Positions 1 to 10,679 of a DNA stretch of 64,000 nucleotides are shown piece by piece. Under the pieces are notes generated by a model. That model was not told where the DNA came from. It saw only the letters and a list, made by a program, of their open reading frames with translations, and made no database searches. Numbering within the stretch: the first letter of the stretch is position 1; every line of letters begins with the position of its first letter. Origin of the DNA: Pestalotiopsis fici W106-1 (taxonomy: Eukaryota > Ascomycota > Sordariomycetes > Amphisphaeriales > Sporocadaceae); assembly GCF_000516985.1 (NCBI RefSeq), contig NW_006917091.1, positions 2,521,399-2,585,398 of the forward strand, written 5' to 3'. The position numbers were made by a program, and so were the translations under genes.

Positions 1-20
1 GAAAGAGGGCGGGGGAAATT

Positions 21-60
21 AGGTACTAGTACCTAGTGTGGTGCCTTGTTACCTAACAAG
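21..60. repeat. two adjacent short palindromes
   Basis: Positions 21-34 form a perfect 14-bp palindrome (AGGTACTAGTACCT). Positions 45-60 form a second hairpin-like palindrome (CTTGTTA-CC-TAACAAG). They lie about 200 bp upstream of the F-box gene. Function unknown; could be chance or a dimeric regulator site. Confidence 0.4.
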
Positions 61-258
61 AGAGTCCGGAACAAAGACGAGCGCTGAGAACAAGAACATT
101 GTTATCAATGCAAACAAGAGTTTTGTCACGAACAAGGTCCATGATTATTTAGCAATGGCAGTGGTTGCCGGCTATATATTTTGGACATTGGTCTGATGAG
201 CCACAGAGAAGTTTTGCAGAAATACATCAATCAAAACTCCTAAAACGAACAATATCAA

Positions 259-2355
259 ATGAACACCACCAAGGCCACGGATCAAGCAAGCGCGATGACA
301 GCAACGGCGCCCTTTTTGCGCCTGCCGACCGAGCTTCTTCACGACATTGTCCAATATATCGAGGAACCTGAAGATGTTGCAGCTTTCGTGAGTAGCTGTA
401 AGCATTGTATGCTAGCTTTGGGTAAAGATTTTGTTCACGTACGATCTGCAAAGTTATGGATCGTGATTCAGCCCTTGGAGGACCTGTGGAGATACAGGAG
501 TTGGGATGCGAAGCCTCTAACAACACTAGAGATGGCAATAGAGAGAACTTTTGACAAAGATATTCTCGAGTGGATACTGGATCTGCATGTGACGAATTAT
601 CCTCAGTGCCTCGAGGAAGAGACAATCATCTCCAGCGTCGAACCCTCCTTACTTGTCAAGGCAATCCATCACCACAACAAAGCAGCAGTCCAATTGCTTT
701 TGGACCGGGGCGTTAAAATCCTAAAATCTACTGCAACAGTAGAGGAAGTCAACAAACACTGGGAAGGGTTAATATGCCCCCTTCTGTCCGCTCTGGATGA
801 GTTCCCCATAAGCAAAGATATCGTGCACGTTCTCCTAGAAGCAGGTCATTACGTGGATCACGAACACCTGTGTAGAAGTATTTGGAAGGACAACCCGGAA
901 TTAGTCAGTCTTCTGCTAGAACGAGCGCCGGAGTCATATGCAACAGAGGCGAGAAGATACCAGCTGCTTGAGTATGCAGTCATAGGAGGCGATGATGAAG
1001 ACCCCAAGCTACTGGAGATGCTTATCAACAGCGGTATGGATATTGGAAGCGCACCGGAGGCGGAAAGAAATCGGCTGCTTAAGACTGCAATCACAAAAGG
1101 CAAGGATCGAGACACCAAGATACTTGAGTACCTTATCAACAGAGGTCTGGATATTGAAAGCAAGACCGGTAGGTATCTTGACCCGGAATATCCTGGTAGG
1201 CCAAAGCTAGCTTTCGACCCGATAAAATACTCGATACAAGCGGGCTATCCACAAAGCGCAATTTTTCTTCTACGACAACAAGTTCTCCAAGGTTTGCACA
1301 CGCTTGAGAGTCTGCCAAATCTCGCTCAACCAGTATTCGAGGTTTATGCCGGATCGCAATTACGGAGACCTGAAGTGTATTCCCACAATTTTGGATATGT
1401 TGAGTTTACCATGGCACTCCACGCAGAATTCACCACTTCCATCTGCAATGCACTCACCCTCGAGGAGGCAGACGTTGAACAAAAGTATCGCGAAGGCTGT
1501 GACTTTATTATGTCTCAGGTGCTTCAACACTCCATTCATTCGAGCAAACTCATGACATATATGCTTGCAAACGGATGCAGGATTTTGCCCGAATTTATTT
1601 TCCAAGAAATTGAGTTCTGGCGAATGGCCGAGCACTGCCTGGTAACTAATCACGAACACCCATATCGCAAATTATGCAAACGGTGCAAAAAGCGCAAGGG
1701 TATCAGAAATCCTTGTCCTAAAGGGGACTCTTCGTACACAGAGGCCATGTCGCATCTGGACTTGTTACTTTCCTGGGCTGGTTCAGATCTGATCAACAGC
1801 AGAAACAAAGTCAATATCGTCCGGAAGAGAGTCCAGGAAGAAGTCGAGATGACACCTCTTGATTACGCCTGGGCTGGTTCAAGCAGCATAAGCAAGGTCA
1901 AGCTCACCAGTGGAAGGGTCAAGGAAGTGGTCGAGATGACACTTCTGGACTACGCTCTCGTGAACTGTATTTGGCCGGTCGTCTTCTGTCTGGTCCGGCA
2001 CGGAGCTGACTTGACGTCACTCGATCCACGAGCGGAGCAGTCAATCCGCCAAATGTACAACGACAATGCCCTTTGGTGGGCCAAGGGAGGGAATGTTCCA
2101 ATTGAAGACGCCATGGCAGGTCGATTTGTACCTGAACGGCAAGTATTCGGCCAGGACATGTCGGAGGGAAGTCAGGCGACCCAGGCTTTGGCTCTGGTTA
2201 TGCTAACGATAGGACTTCCGAGCGAAGACCAAGTCAGCGAAGCGCCGTCAATGGCAAAGCAAGCACTAACATCTGAAAAAATGGCCAAGATCTCGAGCAG
2301 AAATTGGCGAGCGGCCGTAAATGGATCGTGGAAGACGCGCAGATTTTGGGAATAG
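259..2355 (+). CDS. F-box / ankyrin-like repeat protein, 698 aa
   Basis: Single uninterrupted reading frame from an ATG at 259. Residues about 21-45 (LPTELLHDIVQYI, then EEPEDVAAFVSSCK) look like an F-box, the Skp1-binding helix of SCF ubiquitin-ligase adaptors. After it come degenerate ankyrin-like units, such as LLVKAIHHHNKAAVQLLLDRG, LVSLLLERAP, LLEMLINSGMDIGS and LEYLINRGLDIES. Proteins of this layout are common, variable and often lineage-specific in filamentous fungi; a role in substrate recognition is inferred from the family. Two adjacent units near residues 510-570 are near-copies (VEMTPLDYAWAGS and VEMTLLDYAL), so a recent internal duplication is likely. The C-terminal 150 residues match nothing I recognise. 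Substrate unknown. Confidence 0.85.
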   Translation: MNTTKATDQASAMTATAPFLRLPTELLHDIVQYIEEPEDVAAFVSSCKHCMLALGKDFVHVRSAKLWIVIQPLEDLWRYRSWDAKPLTTLEMAIERTFDKDILEWILDLHVTNYPQCLEEETIISSVEPSLLVKAIHHHNKAAVQLLLDRGVKILKSTATVEEVNKHWEGLICPLLSALDEFPISKDIVHVLLEAGHYVDHEHLCRSIWKDNPELVSLLLERAPESYATEARRYQLLEYAVIGGDDEDPKLLEMLINSGMDIGSAPEAERNRLLKTAITKGKDRDTKILEYLINRGLDIESKTGRYLDPEYPGRPKLAFDPIKYSIQAGYPQSAIFLLRQQVLQGLHTLESLPNLAQPVFEVYAGSQLRRPEVYSHNFGYVEFTMALHAEFTTSICNALTLEEADVEQKYREGCDFIMSQVLQHSIHSSKLMTYMLANGCRILPEFIFQEIEFWRMAEHCLVTNHEHPYRKLCKRCKKRKGIRNPCPKGDSSYTEAMSHLDLLLSWAGSDLINSRNKVNIVRKRVQEEVEMTPLDYAWAGSSSISKVKLTSGRVKEVVEMTLLDYALVNCIWPVVFCLVRHGADLTSLDPRAEQSIRQMYNDNALWWAKGGNVPIEDAMAGRFVPERQVFGQDMSEGSQATQALALVMLTIGLPSEDQVSEAPSMAKQALTSEKMAKISSRNWRAAVNGSWKTRRFWE

Positions 2356-3403
2356 TGAAGATAATGATGTAGTATGGGCGTGTGTGTTATATAGACAGTA
2401 TTCTCGCAATGTGTCTGTAAAAGCTGGAAAATTTGAAATTTAAATTTAGACTGTTGTGATTATTAAATGAAATTTATTGCTAAAATGAAGCAAGCAAGCC
2501 AAACACGATGTGTTAAGTCGCGAAGATGCCCGACAAGGGAGGCTCTTCATAGTCCATCGAGACGGATGGCCTCCCGAACCCTGAATGCAGGAGAATGTGC
2601 TCCAGGTTTGATTAAAGTATTATTTTACATGCCGTAGTTGTTGAGCCTTAGCCATCATGCCGTGGCTTTCATGGCTCTTTGCAACGTCGGAGAGACGATT
2701 CAAAACGCAACCAACTGCATACCTACATGACATATTATGTAACGCAAGCACAAACATCACCCCTGTTCACCAACCGCTAGACTTGGCGATGCTACAGGTC
2801 ACTGTAGAACTTGTGAGCCCGGCTCGGTGCATGGAGAGCATTCAAGGCGGAGCCAACCCGCGTCGCCACGCAGAAGGTCGGAGTGGTTCGAGATTCGCTC
2901 GTTGGCACTCTTTCAGATACCCATGTACCTAAAGATGACCGATTTATTGGGGCGCTGTGTGGGGGGGCCCAAGACGCCGCGCGCGATGTGCTTGCTGGGT
3001 TCGACCCCGACTCCAGCGCTTAGCGCCCCGCAAGCTTCAGCTGAAGACGAGAATATGCCGACGAATAGATCAACACTCCCATTAGTAGGGAGATAGCTGA
3101 ATAGGTGCTATTACTTCAATTCATGTCCGTATGCATTGGAAATATTCCTCGGATATGTAGTCCCATGACCGAGCTACCATGACCAGACTATGCAGTCTCC
3201 GACGCCAAAGCAGATGCCAGACATCAGTGAGGTGTGATTGGGTACCATGCAGCACTGTGAGAACCAGAATTACCAACAGGACGCGCGCTTCGGTCAGATC
3301 TCATCTACTAGTAAAACACCTACACAAGGGACCCTGCTTGGGACAGATTTTCCAGAGACAACAACCCTCTTAGACAAAACACTGCAAAACTCAATAGCAC
3401 ACC
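2356..3403. other. intergenic region, no supported gene
   Basis: About 1 kb between the F-box gene and the O-methyltransferase gene. It has only short open frames without recognisable domains (for example an ATG frame at 2657-2932). I see no RNA gene and no repeat structure. Confidence 0.6.
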
Positions 3404-4835
3404 ATGTCATCCTCACAAAGTAGAATTGCCCAGCTGTCAGAAGCTATAGCTACCCACTCTCGTCTAGTTGACGAATATCTCTCAAAGAACAACCTGCCGC
3501 AGCCCAGCTTTGACGCAGATGGTCCCAACAACTTGGACCTCCCACCTGAGATCGAGGCATCGCGTGCCCAGGTCCTTGCAGCAACACGAGAGCTCAATGA
3601 TCTTCTTCAAGGTCCGCGAAATCTGCTTTTCAACCATGAGGTGCGCGCATTGGTTTAACAATTATGGAAACGAGTAGTATTGACGCCAGACAGCACAATC
3701 AACTAACTACTCTATCTGAAATTCATTTATCATTTTGATGTCGCCAAGAATGTCCCCATCTTGGGAGGAATCACTTACAAAGAACTGGCAGCATCGATCG
3801 GTGTCAACTGCGACGCTGTCTGCCGCATCCTTCGATTCGGAATTGCTTTTCGGATTTTCCAGGAGCCACAGCCCGGTACCATTGTGCACTCTGCAGCTTC
3901 GAGGCAGATTGCCGAGGATGGGGCAATGGCCGACTGGGTCGGTTCCAACGTGGATGACATGTGGCCATCCGCTCAAAAGGTGGTAGACGCCTTGAAACAA
4001 TGGCCGTCGGCGGACGAACCGGATCAGACGGTAGGTGGATACACCCCTTGATCAGTCATGACTCATGAGTCCATGTTGAGCTGAAGTCTTAGGGGTTCAA
4101 CGTGGCCAACGGGACGAAAGAAGTTTTTTACAATGCGCTCTCAAAGGATCCGGCTCGAGCACGCCGTTTCGGAGGCGCAATGAGCTTCTTCACCACCGGC
4201 CCTGGGTATTCCCTGGACCACCTGGCCGATCATTATTCTTGGGCCTCACATGGTTGTGGCACTGTCGTTGATGTCGGAGGATCTCATGGCGATACGGCTT
4301 TCGCCATAGCACGCAAGTTCCCAGACCTGAACCTAGTTGTCCAAGAGCTACCCGGAGTTGTTGCAAACTCACAGAAGCAGGTTGGGCTCAATGTCCGCTT
4401 CATGCCATATGACTTTTTTGAGGAGCAACCAGTCAAAGGGGCCAGTGTGTACATCTATCGGCGGATTCTTCACAACTGGCCAGATAAGCATTGCATCAAG
4501 ATCCTGAAGGCTTTAGTGCCGGCGCTCAAGTCGGGCTCCCGGGTCCTGGTGATGGACTTTGTGATGCCACCTCCTTGCGTGATTCCCAATGCTGCTGAGC
4601 GTAAACTGAGGTAAGTGGAAAACATCCAGCAGCATTAAACAATTGTCACTAATGGCCCGTGTTTCTCATCATCATGGCTATGGACCTCACGATGCTGGAA
4701 ATTGGAAATGCAAAGGAGCGCGATCTGGACGAATGGAAGGCTCTATTCCAACAGGCTGACGCAAAGTTTGTTCTTAAAGATGTGCAGCAGCCCCCAGGCT
4801 CAAGCCTTTCTATCTTAGAGTTCATCTGGAAATAA
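3404..4835 (+). CDS. fungal O-methyltransferase gene, probably splice-defective
   Basis: SAM-dependent O-methyltransferase of the plant/fungal small-molecule type, typically acting on secondary metabolites. Readable exons: 3404 to about 3640 (N-terminal dimerisation part, ending LLFNHE); about 3733-4030 (YHFDVAKNVPILGG, winged-helix part); 4093-4610 (SAM motif VVDVGGSHGD, ILHNWPD near the catalytic His); 4676-4835 (AMDLTMLEIGNAKERD to the stop). Intron 2 (4031-4092) is a normal GTAGGT...TTAG intron. Intron 3 starts with a good GTAAGT at 4611 but the only in-frame junction ends ...CATCAT|GG, with no AG. Intron 1 also lacks an AG acceptor that keeps the YHFDVAK segment in frame; the branch-like ACTAAC leads only to an AG at 3750-3751, which would delete about seven conserved residues. 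The gene is probably a young pseudogene or makes a shortened product. It lies head-to-tail with a P450. Confidence 0.7.
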
Positions 4836-5296
4836 CACAGCAACTACCTAACTAGGATATCCCGATTAGATTTATGTTCACGTACATGGCATCAAGGCGT
4901 GAAAGCCAAAAGTATATGTAGGTCTGAGGCGCAAGCGGCGTTCGGCTTTTGGTCCTGTGTTGTGGGTTTGCGGGTAACATAACGTCGACTGAGGCGAGGC
5001 ACATATTCAAGCTTGCTGGAGTGCCATATCCTACCGCGCTGCTGTGCCTCCTGTGCATGTTGGTTGTTTGTATGCAAGAAATGTACCTAGTGGGAGGATT
5101 ATTCGGCTATATGTATAAGTAATCCTTATACCCTGTATAGTAATCCTTGTACTAGGTACATTGCTTGCATACAAACAACCAATAGCCCCGTCTCGCCCGC
5201 GCCTCCCAACTTTGACTTTCATCGTCAACATCTACTCCGCTTCTTCTTACCTTCTCGTCTTGTCTCCTATCCCATTCGTGTGGCGTAGAACTTGCC
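4836..5296. other. O-methyltransferase/P450 intergenic region
   Basis: 461 bp between two plus-strand genes. Its main content is the long inverted repeat at 5060-5182. From about 5185 to the P450 start it is pyrimidine-rich, as expected of a fungal 5' leader. Confidence 0.6.
5060..5182. repeat. inverted repeat, 42-bp arms
   Basis: Left arm 5060-5101 begins TTGGTTGTTTGTATGCAAG. The right arm 5141-5182 is its reverse complement with four mismatches by eye. The spacer is 39 bp. Both arms contain a GTACCTAGT core. It could be a small foldback/MITE-like element or a large cruciform-forming regulatory site. I see no convincing target-site duplication. Confidence 0.75.
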
Positions 5297-6998
5297 ATGG
5301 CTGTCCTTCAAATCTTTCTGACGACAGTGCTTTTGGCCGCTCTGCTGACGATCGGAGGTGCCATACGACGTTTGTTCCTTCACCCCTTGGCTCATATTCC
5401 TGGCCCGAAACTTGCGGCTCTCACCTGGTGGTATGAATTCTATTTCGACGCCATTCAATCTGGCCAATATGTCTTCAAAATCCAGGAGCTGCACAAACAA
5501 TACGGTCAGCCAATAAGTGCACACGGATGGTCCACAGCGCAGCGTCACTGATCTACCCGGCAGGACCAATCATCCGGGTCACACCGGACGAGATTCACAT
5601 CTCTGATGTTGGATTCCTCGACACCATTTATGCCCCTTCTTCGTCCCCGAGAGACAAGTATGAGTACCAACTGAGGACTTTGCGGGTTCCCGGTGGCGTT
5701 GGCACTACTCCCAGTCTTGAAGTCCATCGCAGACGACGTGAAGCCCTGTCTCCATTCTTCAGCAAACGCAATGTGGTCTTGCTTGAGCCGACAATTACCG
5801 AGAAAGTCCAACAGCTTTGTCAATCACTTTTGAAACATGCCTCCGAACAGACGCCAGTCAATCTTTCGGATGTCTTCTTCGCCTTCTCTAATGAGTAAGA
5901 TCCCTTCGAATTTGGACGAATATTGATCCTAACAGAGGCTAGTGTTGTCAACAACTTCTTGTTCTCTCAGAGAACAGACGTCCTTTCGGATGAACAGAAA
6001 GCCGCCACTTTACGCCATAACAGCTACCAGCTCATGACTGGAATTAATCTCAACAAGCACTTCCCGTTCATTCCCGACTTCCTAGAATCTCTCCCGAAAT
6101 CCGTCAGCAGGTCTATCATGCCACCTGGATTGCTTGATATGCTAGACCTATTTGATGTATGCGTTGCCCTGAAACTTATTGGCATGGTGTTCTAATACAA
6201 AACCCGCAGCGAGTCCGAGCCGAACTAGTAGGCATCATCAAAGCTAAGGCTTCTCGGGCCTCTAATGATTCGTCGATTGCAAAATCTGTATATTATTCTG
6301 TGCTCGACAATCCTATTTTGCCCTCACCAGAGAAGGCTTTACTCCGGCTTGAGCAAGAAGGTGCACTTCTCGTTCTCGCGGGAACTGAATCACCAGCCAA
6401 GTCCCTCAACATGATATTCTACCACCTGCTGGCCAATGCACATATCATGAGCAAGCTGCGGGAAGAACTCAACACCGTCACACGGTCAGCGTCGTGGACC
6501 CAACTTGAGCGACTGCCATATCTCACCGCCGTCATCGAGGAAGCTCACCGTCTCTCCTTCGGTGTCACGGCCAGAACAGCACGTATCGCTCGAGAAACAC
6601 TTATATACACTCCTACATCTTATGCAGCTCACTCTTCGAACATCGGAAAGTCCTTCAGGATTCCCGCCGGTACTCCCATGAGCACAACTACCTTAAGCGC
6701 CCATACCGCACCGACTGTTTTCCCGGACCCATTCGCCTTCGATCCGGAACGCTGGCTCGGTGAAGAGGGCCGCAAGCTCCATAAATACCAGATGTCATTT
6801 GGCAAAGGCAGCAGAAAGTGCCTTGGCATCGAGCTGGCTCGTGCCGAGATGTATCTGGTGACTGCAGCGCTGGTTCAGGGCTTTGATATGAGATTGTGGA
6901 AGACTGAGGCGAGCGATGTGGCATTTGTTCATGATTACCATGTTTCAATGCCGAGCCTTAAGTTCAAGGGGTTGGAGGCTACGATAACTGCCTTGTGA
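5297..6998 (+). CDS. cytochrome P450 monooxygenase, 513 aa
   Basis: Four exons: 5297-5504, 5564-5894, 5943-6156 and 6210-6998. All junctions are GT...AG and keep frame, and the lengths sum to 514 codons. An N-terminal hydrophobic anchor (residues 1-25) is followed by the proline hinge HIPGPK. The I-helix is [13 protein letters not shown], the ExxR motif lies in EEAHRLS, the PERF-type motif is FDPERW, and the haem loop is [10 protein letters not shown] with Cys455 as the expected iron ligand. The overall pattern ([19 protein letters not shown]) is that of trichodiene-oxygenase-like fungal P450s, ER-bound and usually in secondary metabolism. All catalytic motifs are present, so it may still work although the neighbouring O-methyltransferase looks damaged. 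Substrate cannot be told from sequence. Confidence 0.92.
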
Positions 6999-7034
6999 GG
7001 AAGTATAGCATGTTTTCAATGGTTGAAGTATTAA

Positions 7035-7124
7035 TCAGTCCTCGTCGGAGAATGCGGCTGCGGCGACAAGCTCGGTTTCGACGGCGCTATTCCAGCCAAC
7101 CGTATAGATTTGGGGGTTTGACAT
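7035..7124 (-). pseudogene. N-terminal relic of a fungal nucleoside-phosphorylase-domain protein
   Basis: A 29-codon minus-strand frame starts at an ATG (7124) and reads MSNPQIYTVGWNSAVETELV, then an alanine-rich stretch and FSDED before a stop. The pattern YTVGW-x-x-A-x-x-TE-x-x-AA-x-A-x-x-DE is the recognised start of fungal PNP_UDP-domain proteins, many of them NLR-like. Nothing downstream continues the domain, so it looks like a truncated leftover. It is short, so chance resemblance cannot be excluded. Confidence 0.45.
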
Positions 7125-8168
7125 CTTGGCAGTCTGAATTAGTGTGGTGCAAGTTCAAAACATCGTCGCGAATAGGGAGATATTCCGATATTACTTGATG
7201 TCGTACGTTTTTGATTACGTCGTTTTGGATATCACGACAGGCTGGGGAATTGACGGCCTAGAGTGTGAGCGCTCCACTATATCATTTCTCCCCGCAAATC
7301 CAACAGATGCGATAGATACCGACAACTCTACAACTCTGACCTTGACGGAGAGTGCCCGTAAAATTATGGATATAAGTCAAAGACAAAACATACAGCCTAA
7401 CATGCAGTGTGGGATGCCATCCAAAAATTAAAAAACATACAACACCGGGGATTCCCCAGCCGTCACCGATCTGAGTACTAATCCGGCGCTTCTCAGTTTA
7501 TCTAGGGCAGAGCGGACGGGATGCCGAGTTTTCTAAGAGCTATGGTCGTATGTGACAATTTGGTCGAGTATTTTGATACATTATACGCATAATCATTCAA
7601 ATATTTTGTTGTTTTCTGACCGCAATACGCGGCCATGAAGCTTGGCATGGCACGAGGGAGCTGTCGCATGCTTTCATTTTGGTTTCTCGGAGGAGATAAG
7701 TTGAATTCGTTTTGATATTATGCCATTGGCTTGTGTTTAATCTTCGACATATTCTACTTATAATATCGTGCAGCATTTCAACTTGGAACACCACTTAGAC
7801 TAGGTTCCCTTCGAGTTCATCTTGGTGGGTTACTCTCGGGTTCGGGACCCAATGGTGACATTGGACCGAGCAACAACACAACTTTTAACCAGATTATGGA
7901 TTATTTTCTACTTTGTCTATGAGTCTGTACGAGAGCTTTGAGCAGGTTCTAACCGTCAAGAAAGGAATGCCGTCAGCTGCTAAGATACGGGTTTCAAAGA
8001 CAGCTACCATACAATTTCCTGCAAGTTTAGGTAATTGCACGCGGTGAATCTGATTAATATGGGAAGATGATTCAGCTTCCCTTCAGCCTGGAACCTGACG
8101 AACACTATTTTCAAAAAAGATAAAGCAATATTCCATCTATTCTAGCTCCTTCTAAACATGTGCTTTCC
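7125..8168. other. intergenic region, no supported gene
   Basis: About 1 kb of AT-leaning DNA with only short meaningless frames. It holds the convergent 3' sides of the P450 and the secreted-protein gene at 8169-8877. Confidence 0.6.
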
Positions 8169-8877
8169 TCACAATTCGTGCTCGTGGCATTGACGCGTTT
8201 GGCTAGGGCTACATTCACCCACATTATCATGAGAGAATGAAGCCTCAACCTGGCCTGACTCCTTAATATTCCCCTGCGTGTCCATAACTTCGGTGTCTGC
8301 TACGCCGCCTCCGTCGGGACATGCCGAGTGCAGCTGGTCAAACATCTCGTTGCAGGCATTGGTAATGTCTTGCACGTTGTCCGGGAAGACCTTGAGAAAG
8401 TCAAAGGCCGTGCGGACGCCTAGCCGGCAGATGACGCCATCGTCGCACAGCACGTTGGTCACGTCCTCCTCCATCTCCTTGGCCTTGATCTGCTCAATCT
8501 TCTGCACCCAACCGCAGAAGTGCGACTGCGCCTTGGTCAGCGTGTCGCGGTTGCCGTGGACTTGCTTGCACGCTATGTTCTTGAGCTTGACGGTCCAGCT
8601 CTCGTTCTCATCGCGAAGAAAGATGAGGCCATCGCCGCTGGCGACGCTGGGTGGGTAGAGGTGACCTTCGTCGATCATTCGCTCTACCCACTGGTGGAAT
8701 TCGAGTCCACTTTGCGTGTACCTGTCGAGCAACAGTCCAGGCGACGGCGTCTCAACGTCCCGCTTCTGCAGCGCCTATCTAGGTCAATTGTATGATTGTG
8801 GCTTTCTTGTTACTATCCACACTTACCATGCCATGCGCCTGAGCAAACAGAAGAAGTAGTGAGCATGGGAACTTCAT
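8169..8877 (-). CDS. secreted cysteine-containing protein, 218 aa, unknown function
   Basis: Two exons on the minus strand: 8827-8877 and 8169-8774, split by a 52-bp GTAAGT...TAG intron. The first exon supplies the ATG and a signal peptide (MKFPCSLLLLFAQAHG). Exon 2 begins ALQKRDVE, so a dibasic KR Kex2-type site follows the signal peptide. The mature part has about eight cysteines (motifs IACKQ, HFCGW, VLCDDGVICRL, TNACNE), probably disulphide-bonded outside the cell. I recognise no domain. It lies in a gene-poor stretch with two other small secreted proteins, so an effector-like or niche-specific role is possible but inferred. Confidence 0.75.
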
Positions 8878-9919
8878 GATGATCCAGGGTTCTGGGTTTA
8901 CTTGGATTCCGTATGTGTGTAGATAAAACAATAGCTAGTGAGATGATTGTTTGCTATTATATGATAGCTGTAGGACTTGGTCGATTGATTAACCGTTCTC
9001 CAAGGGTGGCATAATGCTACGGTATTGACACTCCATTTATACTTGAACAGCAAATCGTTGTTCTTTCGGTTTGACGAAACTGACGTCGCCGTTTGTTCGT
9101 TCATCCTTTTTTTTTAGACGTTGAAGTCATATTATCGCCTGGTAGATATCGATGGCTCAATCCTACTGACGTCGTCGCTCTTCTATTCTGTTTATTCTTC
9201 CTTCGCGTTAAAATTATATTTGTAACCTGGTAGGCATCGATGGCTTCTTTGCGATATGGATCGTCGAGGCAAACTATTAATAGTTTACGGCTGAAATCTT
9301 GTAAAAACAAATATTCTCGGCATGCACTGCGTTTGCCAACTATGGATCATCGTTGACACTTAGTGCAGCTTGTCCAATCCTGAATCAGCGCTGGTCGTAT
9401 GAACCTTGTTAGTAATAATGCGCTATGTCCCGGGACTTAACTTGGACTGATCTGCAGTTCCGTGTCATTTGCTCTTAGATGACATTAAAATCCATGTTAC
9501 ACGAAATTATAAGCTTGACATGGCTTAAATCCTGGTGATAGCCACGAGGAGATCTATTATGTTTGGAGGCAGTATTTGACTACCCCTGTCAGGCACCGAC
9601 ATTGACCCCTGGCAAAGGCCCCGTTATAACCAACGCCACATACAATCTTCGCCTTGTATCCAGACTTCACATACGAGTTGTGCATCGTATCAACACATTG
9701 AGGTCATTTGACGTCACATGCAATCTAGTCATTCCGCCCCATCGGTAAAAGCGGATTAGGTAGAAGAGGTCAACGAGCGACGTTTTTATCAACTAAATTC
9801 CAATCCCCTGAAATCCTAATGCCTCAAACGAATGACTGCGTACTTCTTATAACCTTCCTTGAGCGCCTACCACGGAACCCTGATCCTCTCTGTACTAACG
9901 ACTTCCCACCGCTCAGTCA
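8878..9919. other. intergenic region with a short direct repeat
   Basis: About 1 kb without a supported gene. Two imperfect copies of a roughly 22-bp sequence, CCTGGTAG-RYATCGATGGCT, start near 9138 and 9219. Each is followed by related CGTCG-containing sequence. Confidence 0.5.
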
Positions 9920-10282
9920 TCAGTACGGTGGCTGAAGTCCAAGTAAAGTATAGGCCTGGTTGGCCTCGTCCTGTGCGGGCATCTGGTATCGGTTGTTGTG
10001 GTGCTGCTTGTAATTATACTCGATCCCCGTTGTATCCATGTTGGGAAACAATGTGTCCTTGACCCAGGCTACTGCTTGTCGGTACTCATCCGCCGAAACA
10101 TTGTTGTTTCTCCCATAGTTCCTCTTGTAAGTGTCCATGCCATATACAAATTCGGCATCATTGCGACCCATGGCGGCCCATGTTGCTCTGGCTTCTAGCA
10201 TCGCCGCAGTGGGAGTAGGGGAAGCGGTCGAAATGCCGATGCTCAGCAGAGCGGGTAGGTAAATGAAGCGACTGAAACGCAT
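9920..10282 (-). CDS. small secreted protein, 120 aa
   Basis: The minus-strand frame starts best at the ATG at 10282 (MRFSRFIYLPALLSIG), which gives a clear signal peptide of about 20 residues ending ISTASP. The frame is open further upstream, but those codons have no leader character. The mature part is hydrophilic and rich in Asn, Tyr and Gln (YKRNYGRNNN, YKQHHNNRYQ) and has no cysteine, so it is not a typical disulphide-rich effector. A TATA-like TTATATATAAAG lies about 160 bp upstream, near 10440-10450. No domain recognised. Confidence 0.65.
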   Translation of the reverse strand: MRFSRFIYLPALLSIGISTASPTPTAAMLEARATWAAMGRNDAEFVYGMDTYKRNYGRNNNVSADEYRQAVAWVKDTLFPNMDTTGIEYNYKQHHNNRYQMPAQDEANQAYTLLGLQPPY

Positions 10283-10435
10283 TTTGAAGAATTTGCGGTA
10301 ATTTTGTTTCTGGGAGAAATTGGGAAGATGTGTTTTCAATTTGATGAAAGAATATATCGAGTAGATTGATTGCAATTGCTTTGTAACTCGGGTTAAGTGA
10401 AGCAGATGGGGAGGCTACTTTGAAGTTTTTAAATG

Positions 10436-10452
10436 AGGCTTTATATATAAGT
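10436..10452 (-). promoter_or_regulatory. TATA-like element upstream of the 120-aa secreted protein
   Basis: TTATATATAAAG on the minus strand, about 160 bp before the ATG at 10282. Distance and sequence suit a fungal TATA box; assignment is by inspection only. Confidence 0.4.
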
Positions 10453-10679
10453 CGCATCTAGCTGTTGTGGCTCTGTGCTCATCTTGTCTTTCACTGGCAA
10501 AGGCTATCATCATTCTGCGGGTCAAGTTTTGTTGCTATTACAAAAGCATCGATATCCAATATTATGAGATATTTTTAGCTAAAAATCCTACAATGTATCT
10601 ATTACGTATGTCGGATAAAGCATATCCAAACACATCATTGCCTATCTGATGCCTGTAGTTTTAGTGCTTGTAGCCTTTT

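Noticed and set aside
2657..3096. Two overlapping frames of about 90 codons in the first intergenic region
   Set aside because: No domain, no signal peptide and no splice structure; Arg/Ser-rich composition is typical of chance frames in GC-rich DNA.
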